A stretch of 64,000 nt of DNA from Thermus altitudinis (GTDB lineage: Bacteria; Deinococcota; Deinococci; Deinococcales; Thermaceae). Below, one piece after another: positions 1 to 7,765 of the stretch. The notes beneath the pieces are model-generated. The model saw nothing but the letters and a program-made list of their open reading frames with translations. It did no database searches and was not told the origin of the DNA. The stretch spans positions 20,997 through 84,996 of the forward strand of contig NZ_JAKTNQ010000008.1 of NCBI RefSeq assembly GCF_022760835.1. The letters run 5' to 3'. The first letter of the stretch is position 1; every line of letters begins with the position of its first letter. A program made the translations under genes and the position numbers.

Positions 1-1734
1 CTTGATCTGGTAGATGGGCTCCAGGAGTACCGGGCTGGCCTGCTCCATCACCTTTTTGAAGGCCATGCTGGCGGCGATCTGGAAGGCGAGGTCCGAGGAG
101 TCCACCTCGTGGTAGGAGCCGTTATACACGATGGCCTTGAAGCCCATCACCGGATACCCCGCCAGAACCCCCTTCTTGGCGGCCTCGAGGATCCCCTCCT
201 CAATGGCCTCCTGGTACTTGCTGGGGATCACCCCCCCAGTGATGCGCCACTCAAAGCTGTACTCGGGGGCGGGCTCCAGCCGGAGCCACACGTCCCCGTA
301 CTGGCCGTGGCCTCCGGTTTGCTTCTTGTACTTGCCCTGGCCCTCCGCCACCTTGCGGATGGTTTCCCGGTAGGGCACCTTGGGCACGGAGAACTCCACC
401 TCCACCCCGTAGTCCGCCAGGCGCTCCTTGGCGGTGGTGAGGTGGAGCTCCCCATGCCCCCAAAGGAGGAGCTCCCCCGTCTCCTCCTGGCGCTCCAGCC
501 TTAAGCTGGGGTCCTCCTCCAAAAGTTTTCTCAAGGCCTCCCCCAGCTTGGCCTCGTCGGTTTTGCCCTTGGGCCGGATGGCCACGGGCACGTTGGGCTC
601 AGGTAAACGGGCGAAGGGTACGGCCTCGCTTTCCGGCCTTTCCCCTTGCCAAAGCACCATGCCCCGGTGGAGGGTTTCCGCCTTAGGAAGGCCCAGGATA
701 AACCCCCCTTCCGCCTCTTCCACCTCCAGGAGGTCCTTGCCCATGGGCACATAGAGGTGGGGAAGGCGCACGGGGCCCGCCTCGCTGGAGAGGGTATCCC
801 CCGGCTTTAGCCTTCCTCGGTAGAGGCGCAGGTAGGCCACCTGGCCCATGAAGGGGTCCACCTGCACCTTGAAGACCTTGGCCAGGGCAGGGCCCTGGCC
901 AAAGCGCTCCTCCGGGGAGGGGAGGGCTTCCAGGACCAGGTCCAAAAGGGGTAGGACCCCGATGCCCTCCGTGCCCGAGGCCAGGGCCACGGGGTAGAGG
1001 AGGCCCTGGCGCACCGCCTCGTGGAAGGCCCTTTCCAGGGCCTCCCCGGTCACCTCCTCCCCTTCCAGGTACTTTTCCAGGAGGGCCTCGTCGGTTTCCA
1101 CGATGGCCTCGAGGACCTCCTGGCGGAAGCGCTCCACCCGTTCCCGTTCCTCCTCGGGCACGGGCACCTCCACCTCCTGGCCGTTTTGGTACCGGTAGGC
1201 CTTGCCGTGAAACACGTCAATGAGACCCACCCAGCGCCCCCCGGCGAAGAGGGGCAGGTCAATGGGCAGGATGTGGCCTAGGGTGGCCCGGAGATCCTCC
1301 AAAAGGGCGTAGTAATCCCCGCCCTTGTCCAGCTTGGTGACCACCACCATGCGGGCGAGTCCCAGCCGCTCCGCCACGGTCCAGGCCCTTTCCGTGCCCA
1401 CCTGGACTCCGTTTTCCGCAGAGACCAACACCATGGCGGCATCCGCGGCCTCCAAGGCCCCCCGTATCTCTCCCACGAAATCCCCGTAGCCGGGGGCGTC
1501 CAGGAGGAAGATGCGGTGGCCCTTGTACTGTAGGGGGGCTACCCCGGTGCGCACCGTGGTGCGGTGGAGTTTGGCCTCGGGGGTGTAGTCGGTGGTGGTG
1601 GTGCCGTCCTCCACCCGGCCCATGCGCTCCTTGGCCCCGGTTCGGAAAAGCAGGGCCTCGGTCAAGGTGGTCTTGCCGCTTCCCGCATGGCCCACCAGGG
1701 CCACGGTTCGGATGGGAGAGGTTCCTGGGATCAT
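1..1734 (-). CDS. EF-G-like translational GTPase (EF-G-2 type), C-terminus beyond the window
   Basis: Translation-factor GTPase resembling the second EF-G of Thermus rather than the canonical fusA product. 578 residues are visible and the frame runs off the left edge, so the last domain is missing. The G domain shows the P-loop GHAGSGKT (15-22), switch I around TTTTDYTPE (45-53), DAPG (79-82) and TKLD (133-136), followed by the EF-G middle domains with GGHGQYGDV and GGVIPSKY motifs. The ATG at 1734 has AGGAGGGAAG just upstream. It diverges from the JAMM gene across a shared -10 region. Family members hydrolyse GTP on the ribosome; the particular role of this paralogue cannot be read from sequence. 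Confidence 0.93.
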   Translation of the reverse strand, partial: MIPGTSPIRTVALVGHAGSGKTTLTEALLFRTGAKERMGRVEDGTTTTDYTPEAKLHRTTVRTGVAPLQYKGHRIFLLDAPGYGDFVGEIRGALEAADAAMVLVSAENGVQVGTERAWTVAERLGLARMVVVTKLDKGGDYYALLEDLRATLGHILPIDLPLFAGGRWVGLIDVFHGKAYRYQNGQEVEVPVPEEERERVERFRQEVLEAIVETDEALLEKYLEGEEVTGEALERAFHEAVRQGLLYPVALASGTEGIGVLPLLDLVLEALPSPEERFGQGPALAKVFKVQVDPFMGQVAYLRLYRGRLKPGDTLSSEAGPVRLPHLYVPMGKDLLEVEEAEGGFILGLPKAETLHRGMVLWQGERPESEAVPFARLPEPNVPVAIRPKGKTDEAKLGEALRKLLEEDPSLRLERQEETGELLLWGHGELHLTTAKERLADYGVEVEFSVPKVPYRETIRKVAEGQGKYKKQTGGHGQYGDVWLRLEPAPEYSFEWRITGGVIPSKYQEAIEEGILEAAKKGVLAGYPVMGFKAIVYNGSYHEVDSSDLAFQIAASMAFKKVMEQASPVLLEPIYQIK

Positions 1735-1757
1735 CTTCCCTCCTTCTTGGTGCCCAT

Positions 1758-1765
1758 AGTATAGG
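1758..1765. promoter_or_regulatory. Overlapping divergent -10 boxes (EF-G-like / JAMM)
   Basis: AGTATAGG reads as TATACT on the minus strand (towards the EF-G-like gene) and TATAGG on the plus strand (towards the JAMM gene). Both genes keep a Shine-Dalgarno sequence, so both mRNAs would have short leaders. No convincing -35 was seen. Promoter assignment is inferred. Confidence 0.45.
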
Positions 1766-1781
1766 CCTAAGGAGGGGGCGA

Positions 1782-2168
1782 TTGTCCCAAGTGCTCTACG
1801 TGCCCAGGAGGCTTCTGGAGGAAACCCGCACCCACCTGGATAAGGAGGTGCCCAGGGAGGGGGTGGGGCTTTGGGCGGGCAGGCGGGAGGTGGAACGGGT
1901 CATCCCCTTGCCCAACGTCCACCCTGAGCCCTTGACGGGGTATTTGGCGGAACCCCTGGCCCTGCTTCGGGCCTTGAAGGAGTTGGAAAGGGAAGGCCTT
2001 AGCCTTCTGGCCATCTACCACTCCCACCCCAAAGGGCCTGCCCTTCCCAGCCCCACCGACATTCGCGAGGCCCGCTGGCGGGTACCCTACGTGATCTTCG
2101 GCACCGATGGGGTCAGGGCCTTCCTCCTTCCGGAGGGTAGGGAGGTGCCCCTAAGCCTCCTCCCTTAA
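1782..2168 (+). CDS. JAMM/MPN+ metalloprotease-like protein
   Basis: 128-residue single-domain protein of the JAMM (Mov34/MPN/PAD-1) family. The zinc-site signature is present as HSHP followed by SPTD (residues about 77-93), with an upstream Glu in REGVGLWAG (about residue 27). Bacterial JAMM proteins cleave isopeptide-like bonds or process ubiquitin-like sulfur carriers; the substrate here is unknown. The TTG at 1782 is preceded by AAGGAGGGGGCGA, a strong ribosome site, and no better start exists. It converges on the flavin reductase gene with a 4-nt overlap of the two 3' ends. Confidence 0.85.
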   Translation: MSQVLYVPRRLLEETRTHLDKEVPREGVGLWAGRREVERVIPLPNVHPEPLTGYLAEPLALLRALKELEREGLSLLAIYHSHPKGPALPSPTDIREARWRVPYVIFGTDGVRAFLLPEGREVPLSLLP

Positions 2169-2644
2169 CCCCCGTAGAACCAGCCCGTGTCCCACAGGAT
2201 GAGGGGCTTGGCCTCCTCCCTCACCCCAGCCTCCACCACCTCGGCCACCACCAGGCTGTGGTCCCCGCCCTCCAGGAGGTGGCGCACCTCGGCCTCGAGC
2301 CAGTAGGGAAGCTCGGTGAGGAGGGGAAGGCCAAAGGTGGGGGAGGGTTCAAAGGGATGGCCGTTGAGGGAGTTCCCCTCCCGCACCGTGGGCTTGAAGA
2401 AGTCCTGGGCGATCCCTTTCTGGTGGTGGGCCAGGGTCATGAGGGCCAGCTTCCCCGTGCGCGCAATAAGCTCGTGCAGGCGGCTATCCCGCTTCACCCC
2501 CAGGGCGATGAGGGGTGGGGTGAAGGAGGCCTGGGTCACCCAGTTCACGGTGCCGGCGGCGTAGTCCTCCCCGTCCTTGGCCGTGAGGATGTAAAGGCCA
2601 TAGGTGAAGCTGCGCAGGACTTTCTTCTTGGCCTCGAGGTCCAT
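2165..2644 (-). CDS. Flavin reductase-like FMN-binding protein
   Basis: 159-residue protein of the flavin reductase-like family (FMN-binding split barrel). The N-terminus LRSFTYGLYILTA, the NWVTQASFTPPLIALGV stretch and the GDHSLVVAEVV segment near residue 125 are the family's core blocks. There is no attached rubredoxin domain. Such proteins bind FMN and act as NAD(P)H:flavin oxidoreductases or reductase partners of monooxygenases, but no monooxygenase lies nearby. The ATG at 2644 follows GGGGGC. It ends 10 nt after the stop of the phosphatase gene on the same strand and overlaps the JAMM gene tail to tail. Confidence 0.85.
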   Translation of the reverse strand: MDLEAKKKVLRSFTYGLYILTAKDGEDYAAGTVNWVTQASFTPPLIALGVKRDSRLHELIARTGKLALMTLAHHQKGIAQDFFKPTVREGNSLNGHPFEPSPTFGLPLLTELPYWLEAEVRHLLEGGDHSLVVAEVVEAGVREEAKPLILWDTGWFYGG

Positions 2645-2654
2645 GCCCCCTATT

Positions 2655-3446
2655 TTAGCGGCCCAGGAGGGTCTGGATCAGGGCCTCGTGGATCTCGCCG
2701 TTGGTGGCCACGATGTAGCGGTGTCCCAGGCGGTAGGGCCGGCCTTCTAGGTCCGTCACCTTGCCCCCTGCCTCCTCCACGATGAGCCAGCCCGCCGCCA
2801 CGTCCCAAGGGTTTAGCTTCACCTCCCAGAATCCTTCCAGCCTCCCAGCGGCCACATAGACCAGGTCCAAAGCCGCCGCCCCAGGCCGGCGCACCAGAAG
2901 CCCTTGGGAGAGGGCCCGGTGGAAGTAGGTGAGGTTTTCCGGGTCCTTGGCCACATCGTAAGGGAAGCCGGTGGCCAGGAGGCTTCCCAAAAGCTCCTTG
3001 CGCTTTGTGACCCGGATGGGCCTCCCGTTTAGGAAAGCGCCTTCTCCCCGCACCGCATAGAAGGCCTCGTCCCGGCTGGTGTCCAGCACCACGCCCACCT
3101 GGATCTTCCCCTCCACCTCGAGGGCGATGGAAACCCCATAGAAAGGGAAGCCGTGGGCGTAGTTCACCGTGCCGTCCAAAGGGTCCACGATGAAGCGGAG
3201 GGCCTTTCCTCCCTCGCTTCCCCCTTCCTCCCCCAAAAAGCCCGCCTCGGGGAAGTGGGAGAGGAGAAGGTCTTTAATGGCCTCCTCCGACTCATGGTCC
3301 GCCTGGGTCACCAGGTCCGTGGGTCCGGACTTGGTGCCGTGGGTGAAGCCCTTTTCCAAGTAGTAGGCGTGGATGCCCTTGGCCAGGTGGGCGGCCTCCA
3401 GCATGGCGGCCAGAAAGGGGTAGTAGGGGTGGTTCCTGCCGATCAC
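2655..3446 (-). CDS. Inositol monophosphatase family protein
   Basis: Magnesium-dependent sugar or inositol phosphatase of the IMPase/FBPase superfamily. Metal-binding motifs are GEEGG (about residues 72-76), DPLDGT (about 88-93) and NPWDVAAGW (about 212). I chose the GTG at 3446 (263 aa), the usual family length. A TATGAT hexamer ends 6 nt upstream with GGAGGG in between, so it could initiate leaderless or with a very closely spaced SD; a TTG at 3494 or an ATG at 3404 remain possible. It starts 8 nt past the trpF stop and is probably co-transcribed. Substrate unknown: inositol phosphate, fructose bisphosphate or a compatible-solute precursor are all possible. Confidence 0.9.
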   Translation of the reverse strand: MIGRNHPYYPFLAAMLEAAHLAKGIHAYYLEKGFTHGTKSGPTDLVTQADHESEEAIKDLLLSHFPEAGFLGEEGGSEGGKALRFIVDPLDGTVNYAHGFPFYGVSIALEVEGKIQVGVVLDTSRDEAFYAVRGEGAFLNGRPIRVTKRKELLGSLLATGFPYDVAKDPENLTYFHRALSQGLLVRRPGAAALDLVYVAAGRLEGFWEVKLNPWDVAAGWLIVEEAGGKVTDLEGRPYRLGHRYIVATNGEIHEALIQTLLGR

Positions 3447-3453
3447 CCCTCCA

Positions 3454-4074
3454 TCATACGGGGCCGTACCCACCAAGGCGCCTGGCCTTGGCAAAAAGCG
3501 CCCGTAACTTCTCCTCGTCCTTTACCCCGGGGGCCCGTTCCACCCCGCTGGCGAGGTCCAGGGCGTAGGGCCTTAACGCCAGAACCTCCTCCAGGTTTTC
3601 CGGGGTGATGCCCCCGGCCAGGATTACCCGCTTCCCGGTTTGCAAAAGGGGCCGGGCCCAGTCCCTTGGGTAGGCCTGGCCGCTTCCCGGGGCCTTGCCG
3701 TCCAGAAGGAGGGCGCTGGCGGGGTAGTCCTTCCAGGCGGGGTCTGCGGGGCCGGTAAGGGAAAAGGCTTTGATGACGGGGTAGTGCTGGCCGATGGCCT
3801 CCGCCCACTCCGGAGGCTCTTGGCCATGGAGCTGGACCACCTGGAGCCCTGCCCTTTCCATGAGGGAAAGCACCTCCTCCGGCTCCTGATCTTGAAACAC
3901 CCCCACCCGCACCACCAAGGGCCCCAGGGCCTGGGAGAGGCTGCGGGCGGCCTCCGGGGTAAGCCGCCTCTTGGAGGCGGGGGCGAAGACAAAGCCTAGG
4001 GCATAGGCCCCTAAGGCCTCGGCCAAAAGGGCGTCTTGGGTCCGGGTGATGCCGCAGATCTTGATGCGGATCAA
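3454..4074 (-). CDS. trpF: Phosphoribosylanthranilate isomerase
   Basis: 206-residue TIM-barrel enzyme that isomerises N-(5'-phosphoribosyl)anthranilate in tryptophan synthesis. The catalytic KICGITR block is at residues 5-11 and the second acidic site in LLLDGKAPGSG lies near residue 125; the phosphate-binding LAGGITPENL is near 155. Length is typical. The start ATGA overlaps the stop of the Uma2-like gene, and the IMPase gene follows closely. No other trp gene is in the window, so trpF is separated from the rest of the pathway here. Confidence 0.97.
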   Translation of the reverse strand: MIRIKICGITRTQDALLAEALGAYALGFVFAPASKRRLTPEAARSLSQALGPLVVRVGVFQDQEPEEVLSLMERAGLQVVQLHGQEPPEWAEAIGQHYPVIKAFSLTGPADPAWKDYPASALLLDGKAPGSGQAYPRDWARPLLQTGKRVILAGGITPENLEEVLALRPYALDLASGVERAPGVKDEEKLRALFAKARRLGGYGPV

Positions 4075-4622
4075 GGCAGAATCTCCCTGACGGCAAAGAA
4101 AACCTGGGGGAAGGCCAAGGGGGCAAGGGCCTCCTCAGGCCTAGGCTTTCCCACCCCCGGACAAGCCCCTTCTAGGGGCTTCCGGTAGGCTTTCTCCTGG
4201 TTTTCCTCCAGGTTCACCAGCCAGACTTTGGGAACCCCGGTTCGGACGTAGGGGGGGAGCTTCACCTGGCGGTCGTAGGCCGAGGAGGCCTCGGCCATCT
4301 CTCCAGGAAGGAGGAGGTCCTCGAAGCTAGGGTGGTCCTGGGCGTAGAAGTCGGGGCGCACCTTCAGGGGGACCAGGTCCGGCGGGCGCTGGGAAAGGGG
4401 GGAAAGCCTTAGGGGGTCCTGGACCCCCTCCAAGGCCTGCTCCCCCAGGGCTTGGTGGAAAGGGGCGTCGGGCGTTTTGACCAGGGCCGGATACCGGCTT
4501 CCTGTGGGGCTCATTTCCCTCATGGAGCCCGGGATGGGCTCCACCCTTTCCCCCTGCGGGATTACCCCGGCCTCCAGGGGGCGGTGGTCCTCCTCCCGGG
4601 TGAAGCGCCGGGGCTGGACCAT
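4071..4622 (-). CDS. Uma2-family (DUF820) restriction-endonuclease-fold protein, divergent
   Basis: 183 residues, the normal length for the Uma2 family, a PD-(D/E)XK-fold group that is abundant in Thermus and cyanobacteria and of unclear role. Recognisable blocks are PRRFTREEDH, EAGVIPQGERVE, REMSPTGSRY, the PDLV acidic pair, AYDRQVKLPPYVRTGVPKVWLV and the C-terminal tail. Several normally hydrophobic or acidic positions are replaced (PIPGSMREM where LIEGEIVEM is usual; many prolines), so it looks worn and may be inactive. The ATG at 4622 has TAGACT ending 6 nt upstream, suggesting a leaderless start. The stop overlaps the trpF start by ATGA. Confidence 0.75.
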   Translation of the reverse strand: MVQPRRFTREEDHRPLEAGVIPQGERVEPIPGSMREMSPTGSRYPALVKTPDAPFHQALGEQALEGVQDPLRLSPLSQRPPDLVPLKVRPDFYAQDHPSFEDLLLPGEMAEASSAYDRQVKLPPYVRTGVPKVWLVNLEENQEKAYRKPLEGACPGVGKPRPEEALAPLAFPQVFFAVREILP

Positions 4623-4635
4623 GCCCTTAGTCTAA

Positions 4636-4662
4636 GGCCCCACCGGCCTAACCGGTGAGGCC
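4636..4662 (-). terminator. Hairpin downstream of nrdJ
   Basis: Stem GGCCTCACCGG / CCGGTGGGGCC with a 5-nt loop (one bulge or mismatch) lies 16 nt past the nrdJ stop. On the minus strand it is followed by TTAG rather than a long U-run. Probable terminator separating nrdJ from the Uma2-trpF operon. Confidence 0.55.
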
Positions 4663-4677
4663 AGGTATCCTAGGCCC

Positions 4678-7590
4678 CTAACCGCACTTGGAGTAGCCGC
4701 AGACTTGGCACTTGAAGCACCCTTCCTCCCGTACCAAGGCCTTTTCCCCGCAAGAAGGGCAGGTGATGGCCCCCGCCAGGGCCAAGCCCCCTCCCGAAAG
4801 GGAGGGAACGGGCTCGAGGGAAGCCCCTTTGGAGTAGGCCTCCCCCTTTAGGACCTCGGGGACCGTTTCCAGGGCCACGGCGATCAGGTCCGCCTTGCTG
4901 GAGACCAGCCTCCCCTGGTAGGTGCCATAGAGCCCGCCGTTGATGCCCCTCAGGGTGCGCACGATGGCCTCCGGGGGTACCCCGTACTGGAGGGCGATGG
5001 AGACCACCCGGCCCAGGGCCTCGGAATCGGCGTTGGCCTCGTCCCCCGCCTTGCCCGAGGTGAGGATGACCTCAATGGGCCGGCCTTCCCACATGTTCAC
5101 CGTGACCAAAAAGCTCCGCTTGCCCCCATCGGGGGAGAGGAGCTTGACCATATCGGTGAAGCCCATGAGCCTCCCCGGGCGCTCGTAGACGGGTGTACCC
5201 ATTTGCGATGCCGGTAGAGGAGCCTGGAGCGCTGCTGGCGGGGGAGTCTCGGAATCCCGGACCTCTTCCTTCTTATGGTTGGGGTTCACCTTCTCCTCCT
5301 TCTTTTCCTCCTTCTTCACCGTCAGCACCTGGAACTCCCTAGACCCGTCCCGGTAGACGGTGATGCCCTTGCACCCCGTGCGGTAGGCCTCCAGGTAGGC
5401 TTCCTCCACCTCTTCCACGGTGGCGTGGTTGGGCAGGTTGATCGTCTTGGAGAGGGAGTTGCCCGCATACCCTTCGGCGTCAAAGGCCCTTTGGATGGCC
5501 CCCTGCATGCGCACGTGGTCCAGGGGCGGGATGTCGTGGGCGCACTGGAAGACCTGGCGGATGGGCTCGGGGACGAAGTGAAGCCCTTGCACCGAGCCGT
5601 GGCCGTCCTCCTGGATGGCGGCGATGATCCTCTCCCAGTCCCACTTCCCCTCCTTCTCGTACTCGGGATGAGGCGGGTAGGCCTCCATGAGCTCCACGAA
5701 GAGGGGGTGGAGGAGGGGCTTGTATTCTCCGCCGATCCTGCGCCACACGAAGGGGCTGAAGACGGGCTCAATGCCGCTAGAAACTCCCATGAGCATGCTG
5801 GTGGTGCCCGTGGGGGCCACGGTGAGGAGGGCCACGTTGCGCCTGGGCCTAACCCCTAAGGCCTGGAAGTATTCCCGGTGCTCCTCGTAAAGGGGGAAGG
5901 GGCCCCTCTCCTGGGCCAGGGCCTCCGAGGCCTTGATGGCCTCCTCCCGCATGGCCGAGGCGATGGCGTAGGCCTTTTCCCTGGCGGCTTCCGAAGCGTA
6001 AGGGAGGCCCATCTTGATGAGGGCATCCGCCAGGCCCATAAGCCCCAGGCCTAGCCGGCGGAGCTTCCTCGCCGCCTCTTCGTTGTCGGGGAGGGCGTAC
6101 TGGTTCACGTCCAGGACGTTGTCCAGGAAGCGGATGGCGGTGTGCACGTCATGGCGGAACTCCTCCATCTGGAACTCCCCGCCCTTCACGTAAGCGGCCA
6201 GGTTCAGGGCTCCCAGGTTGCAGGATTCGCCCACCGTGAGGGGGATTTCCCCGCAGGGGTTAGTGGAACGGATCTGGTACTTGGGCCCAAGCCCTTTTAG
6301 GGCCGAGAGCTCGTTGATGCGGTCAATGAAGATAAGCCCCGGCTCCCCCGTGGCCCAGGCGTGCCAGGCGATCTCGTGCCAAAGCCAACGGGCCGGGACC
6401 TTGCCCCCGAAGAGGGGGATGGGCTTGGCCCCATCCTCCCGTTCCGGCAGGCTGGGGATATGGCCCGTGTAGCCCCCCTCCACGGGGTAGGGGTAGTACT
6501 TGCCCGGCACCTCAATGGGGGTTACGGGCCAGAGGGTATCCCCCTCTACTGCCCGGATGAAGGCCTCCGTGGCCAGGATGGAGATGTTGAAGGTGGAGAT
6601 GTCCCCTTCTGCCTTCTCCCGGTCCAGGTCTTTGGCGGTGAGGAAGTCCAGGAGGTCAGGGTGCTCAATGGAGAGGGTGGCCATGCCCGCGCCGCGGCGG
6701 GTGCCGCCCTGCCTCACCACCCGCAGCACTGGGGCGTATACATACCTCAAGGTGGCCACGGGGCCCGCATTCTCCCCACCCAAGGCGGCCCACTCCAGGA
6801 AGTTATCAAAGATCTCCACCAGGAAGCTGACGGGGCCGGAGCTGGTTCCTCCCGAACCACGGATGGGGGCTCCCTCGGGCCGCAAGGAGGAGAAGTCCAC
6901 ATGGGGCGTCAGGCCTTTGAGGGCCAAGGCGGTGGCCTCCTTGGCTGCCTCTACAATCCCCCCCATGTCGTCGGGCACCCGGATGGCCTCCGGAGGGGGT
7001 GCCTTGAGGATGCCCACCCCGTAGCGCTCCGCCAGGGACCTAAGCTCGGGGGAAACCTCCCCGTAAACGGCCCTTTTGAAGTTCTTTAGGGCGATCTCCT
7101 CCTTTTCCCCTTCTGGGTTGGTGGGGGGGCGCATGAGGCCCCGGATGAAGTCGGCCACATCGGGATGACTAGCGGAGAGGTAGGCCATCCCTCGCACTGT
7201 CCGGCGCTTGCGGTTCCCCTTGGAGCGGTAAGGATCCAGGTTGACCCCATTCCCCCCGCCCACCTTGGTGACCAGGGCCAGTTTCTTGGCCACCTCCATG
7301 ATGCCTTCAAAGCTTTCCGGCGGGTTATCCGTGGCCCCTTGCACAAAGCAGTTCAGCAGGTTGCCGTGGGCGGTGCCGGCCCCCGCCAGGATCCGCCCCC
7401 CGGGGGAGAAGCGCTTGGAGGCCATGAGATGGTAAAACTTTTCCTCCCAGAAGGCGCGCTCCTCCGGCTTCTCGGGCTTGGCGATCTCCTGGGCCACCCG
7501 GCGGAACATACCCAGGATGTCCCCATCCCCTTCTTGCAGATACTGGCGTTTGGCGATGGCCTGTGCGTGCTCATCAAACAAGTGCTCCAT
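4678..7590 (-). CDS. nrdJ: Adenosylcobalamin-dependent (class II) ribonucleotide reductase
   Basis: 970-residue vitamin B12-dependent reductase that makes deoxyribonucleotides from ribonucleotides. The catalytic barrel shows the radical-site NPCGEIPL followed by ESCNLGALNL (around residue 440-460), GGGNGVNLDPYRSKG near 112 and APTGTTSMLMG near 605. After a charged linker (KKEEKKEEKV) comes the NrdJ C-terminal region and a zinc-ribbon-like Cys tail, CPSCGEKA and CQVCGYSKCG, at the very end, holding the shuttle cysteines. The sequence runs through without an intein. The ATG at 7590 follows GGGAGGATTT. It is monocistronic, divergent from mtaB. Confidence 0.96.
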   Translation of the reverse strand: MEHLFDEHAQAIAKRQYLQEGDGDILGMFRRVAQEIAKPEKPEERAFWEEKFYHLMASKRFSPGGRILAGAGTAHGNLLNCFVQGATDNPPESFEGIMEVAKKLALVTKVGGGNGVNLDPYRSKGNRKRRTVRGMAYLSASHPDVADFIRGLMRPPTNPEGEKEEIALKNFKRAVYGEVSPELRSLAERYGVGILKAPPPEAIRVPDDMGGIVEAAKEATALALKGLTPHVDFSSLRPEGAPIRGSGGTSSGPVSFLVEIFDNFLEWAALGGENAGPVATLRYVYAPVLRVVRQGGTRRGAGMATLSIEHPDLLDFLTAKDLDREKAEGDISTFNISILATEAFIRAVEGDTLWPVTPIEVPGKYYPYPVEGGYTGHIPSLPEREDGAKPIPLFGGKVPARWLWHEIAWHAWATGEPGLIFIDRINELSALKGLGPKYQIRSTNPCGEIPLTVGESCNLGALNLAAYVKGGEFQMEEFRHDVHTAIRFLDNVLDVNQYALPDNEEAARKLRRLGLGLMGLADALIKMGLPYASEAAREKAYAIASAMREEAIKASEALAQERGPFPLYEEHREYFQALGVRPRRNVALLTVAPTGTTSMLMGVSSGIEPVFSPFVWRRIGGEYKPLLHPLFVELMEAYPPHPEYEKEGKWDWERIIAAIQEDGHGSVQGLHFVPEPIRQVFQCAHDIPPLDHVRMQGAIQRAFDAEGYAGNSLSKTINLPNHATVEEVEEAYLEAYRTGCKGITVYRDGSREFQVLTVKKEEKKEEKVNPNHKKEEVRDSETPPPAALQAPLPASQMGTPVYERPGRLMGFTDMVKLLSPDGGKRSFLVTVNMWEGRPIEVILTSGKAGDEANADSEALGRVVSIALQYGVPPEAIVRTLRGINGGLYGTYQGRLVSSKADLIAVALETVPEVLKGEAYSKGASLEPVPSLSGGGLALAGAITCPSCGEKALVREEGCFKCQVCGYSKCG

Positions 7591-7729
7591 AAATCCTCCC
7601 TGAGTACTTGAGTGGACAAGACCGCTGGCCCCAAGGGCTTTCCCCTATATCTTGGGGCAGGCGGAGGTGATGCTACAACCCCTGGGGTTTTCACCGCAAG
7701 TGGGGGGGATCACACTCTGCCCCCGCTTG

Positions 7730-7758
7730 TTGACTTGGTCCCCTTAGCCTACCAGAAT
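7730..7758 (+). promoter_or_regulatory. Promoter for leaderless mtaB mRNA
   Basis: TTGACT (7730-7735), a 17-bp spacer and CAGAAT (7753-7758) lie 7 nt before the ATG at 7766. Spacing predicts transcription starting at or next to that ATG. The box overlaps the upstream in-frame ATG at 7757, which argues against 7757 as the start. Confidence 0.6.
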
Positions 7759-7765
7759 GGAAAGG

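Noticed and set aside
4678..7590. Intein in nrdJ
   Set aside because: The protein reads continuously through all reductase motifs with no splice-junction Cys/His-Asn signature or insert.
7591..7756. Cobalamin riboswitch upstream of B12-dependent nrdJ
   Set aside because: The spacer is only 166 bp, contains the mtaB promoter, and shows no B12-box-like or junction elements.
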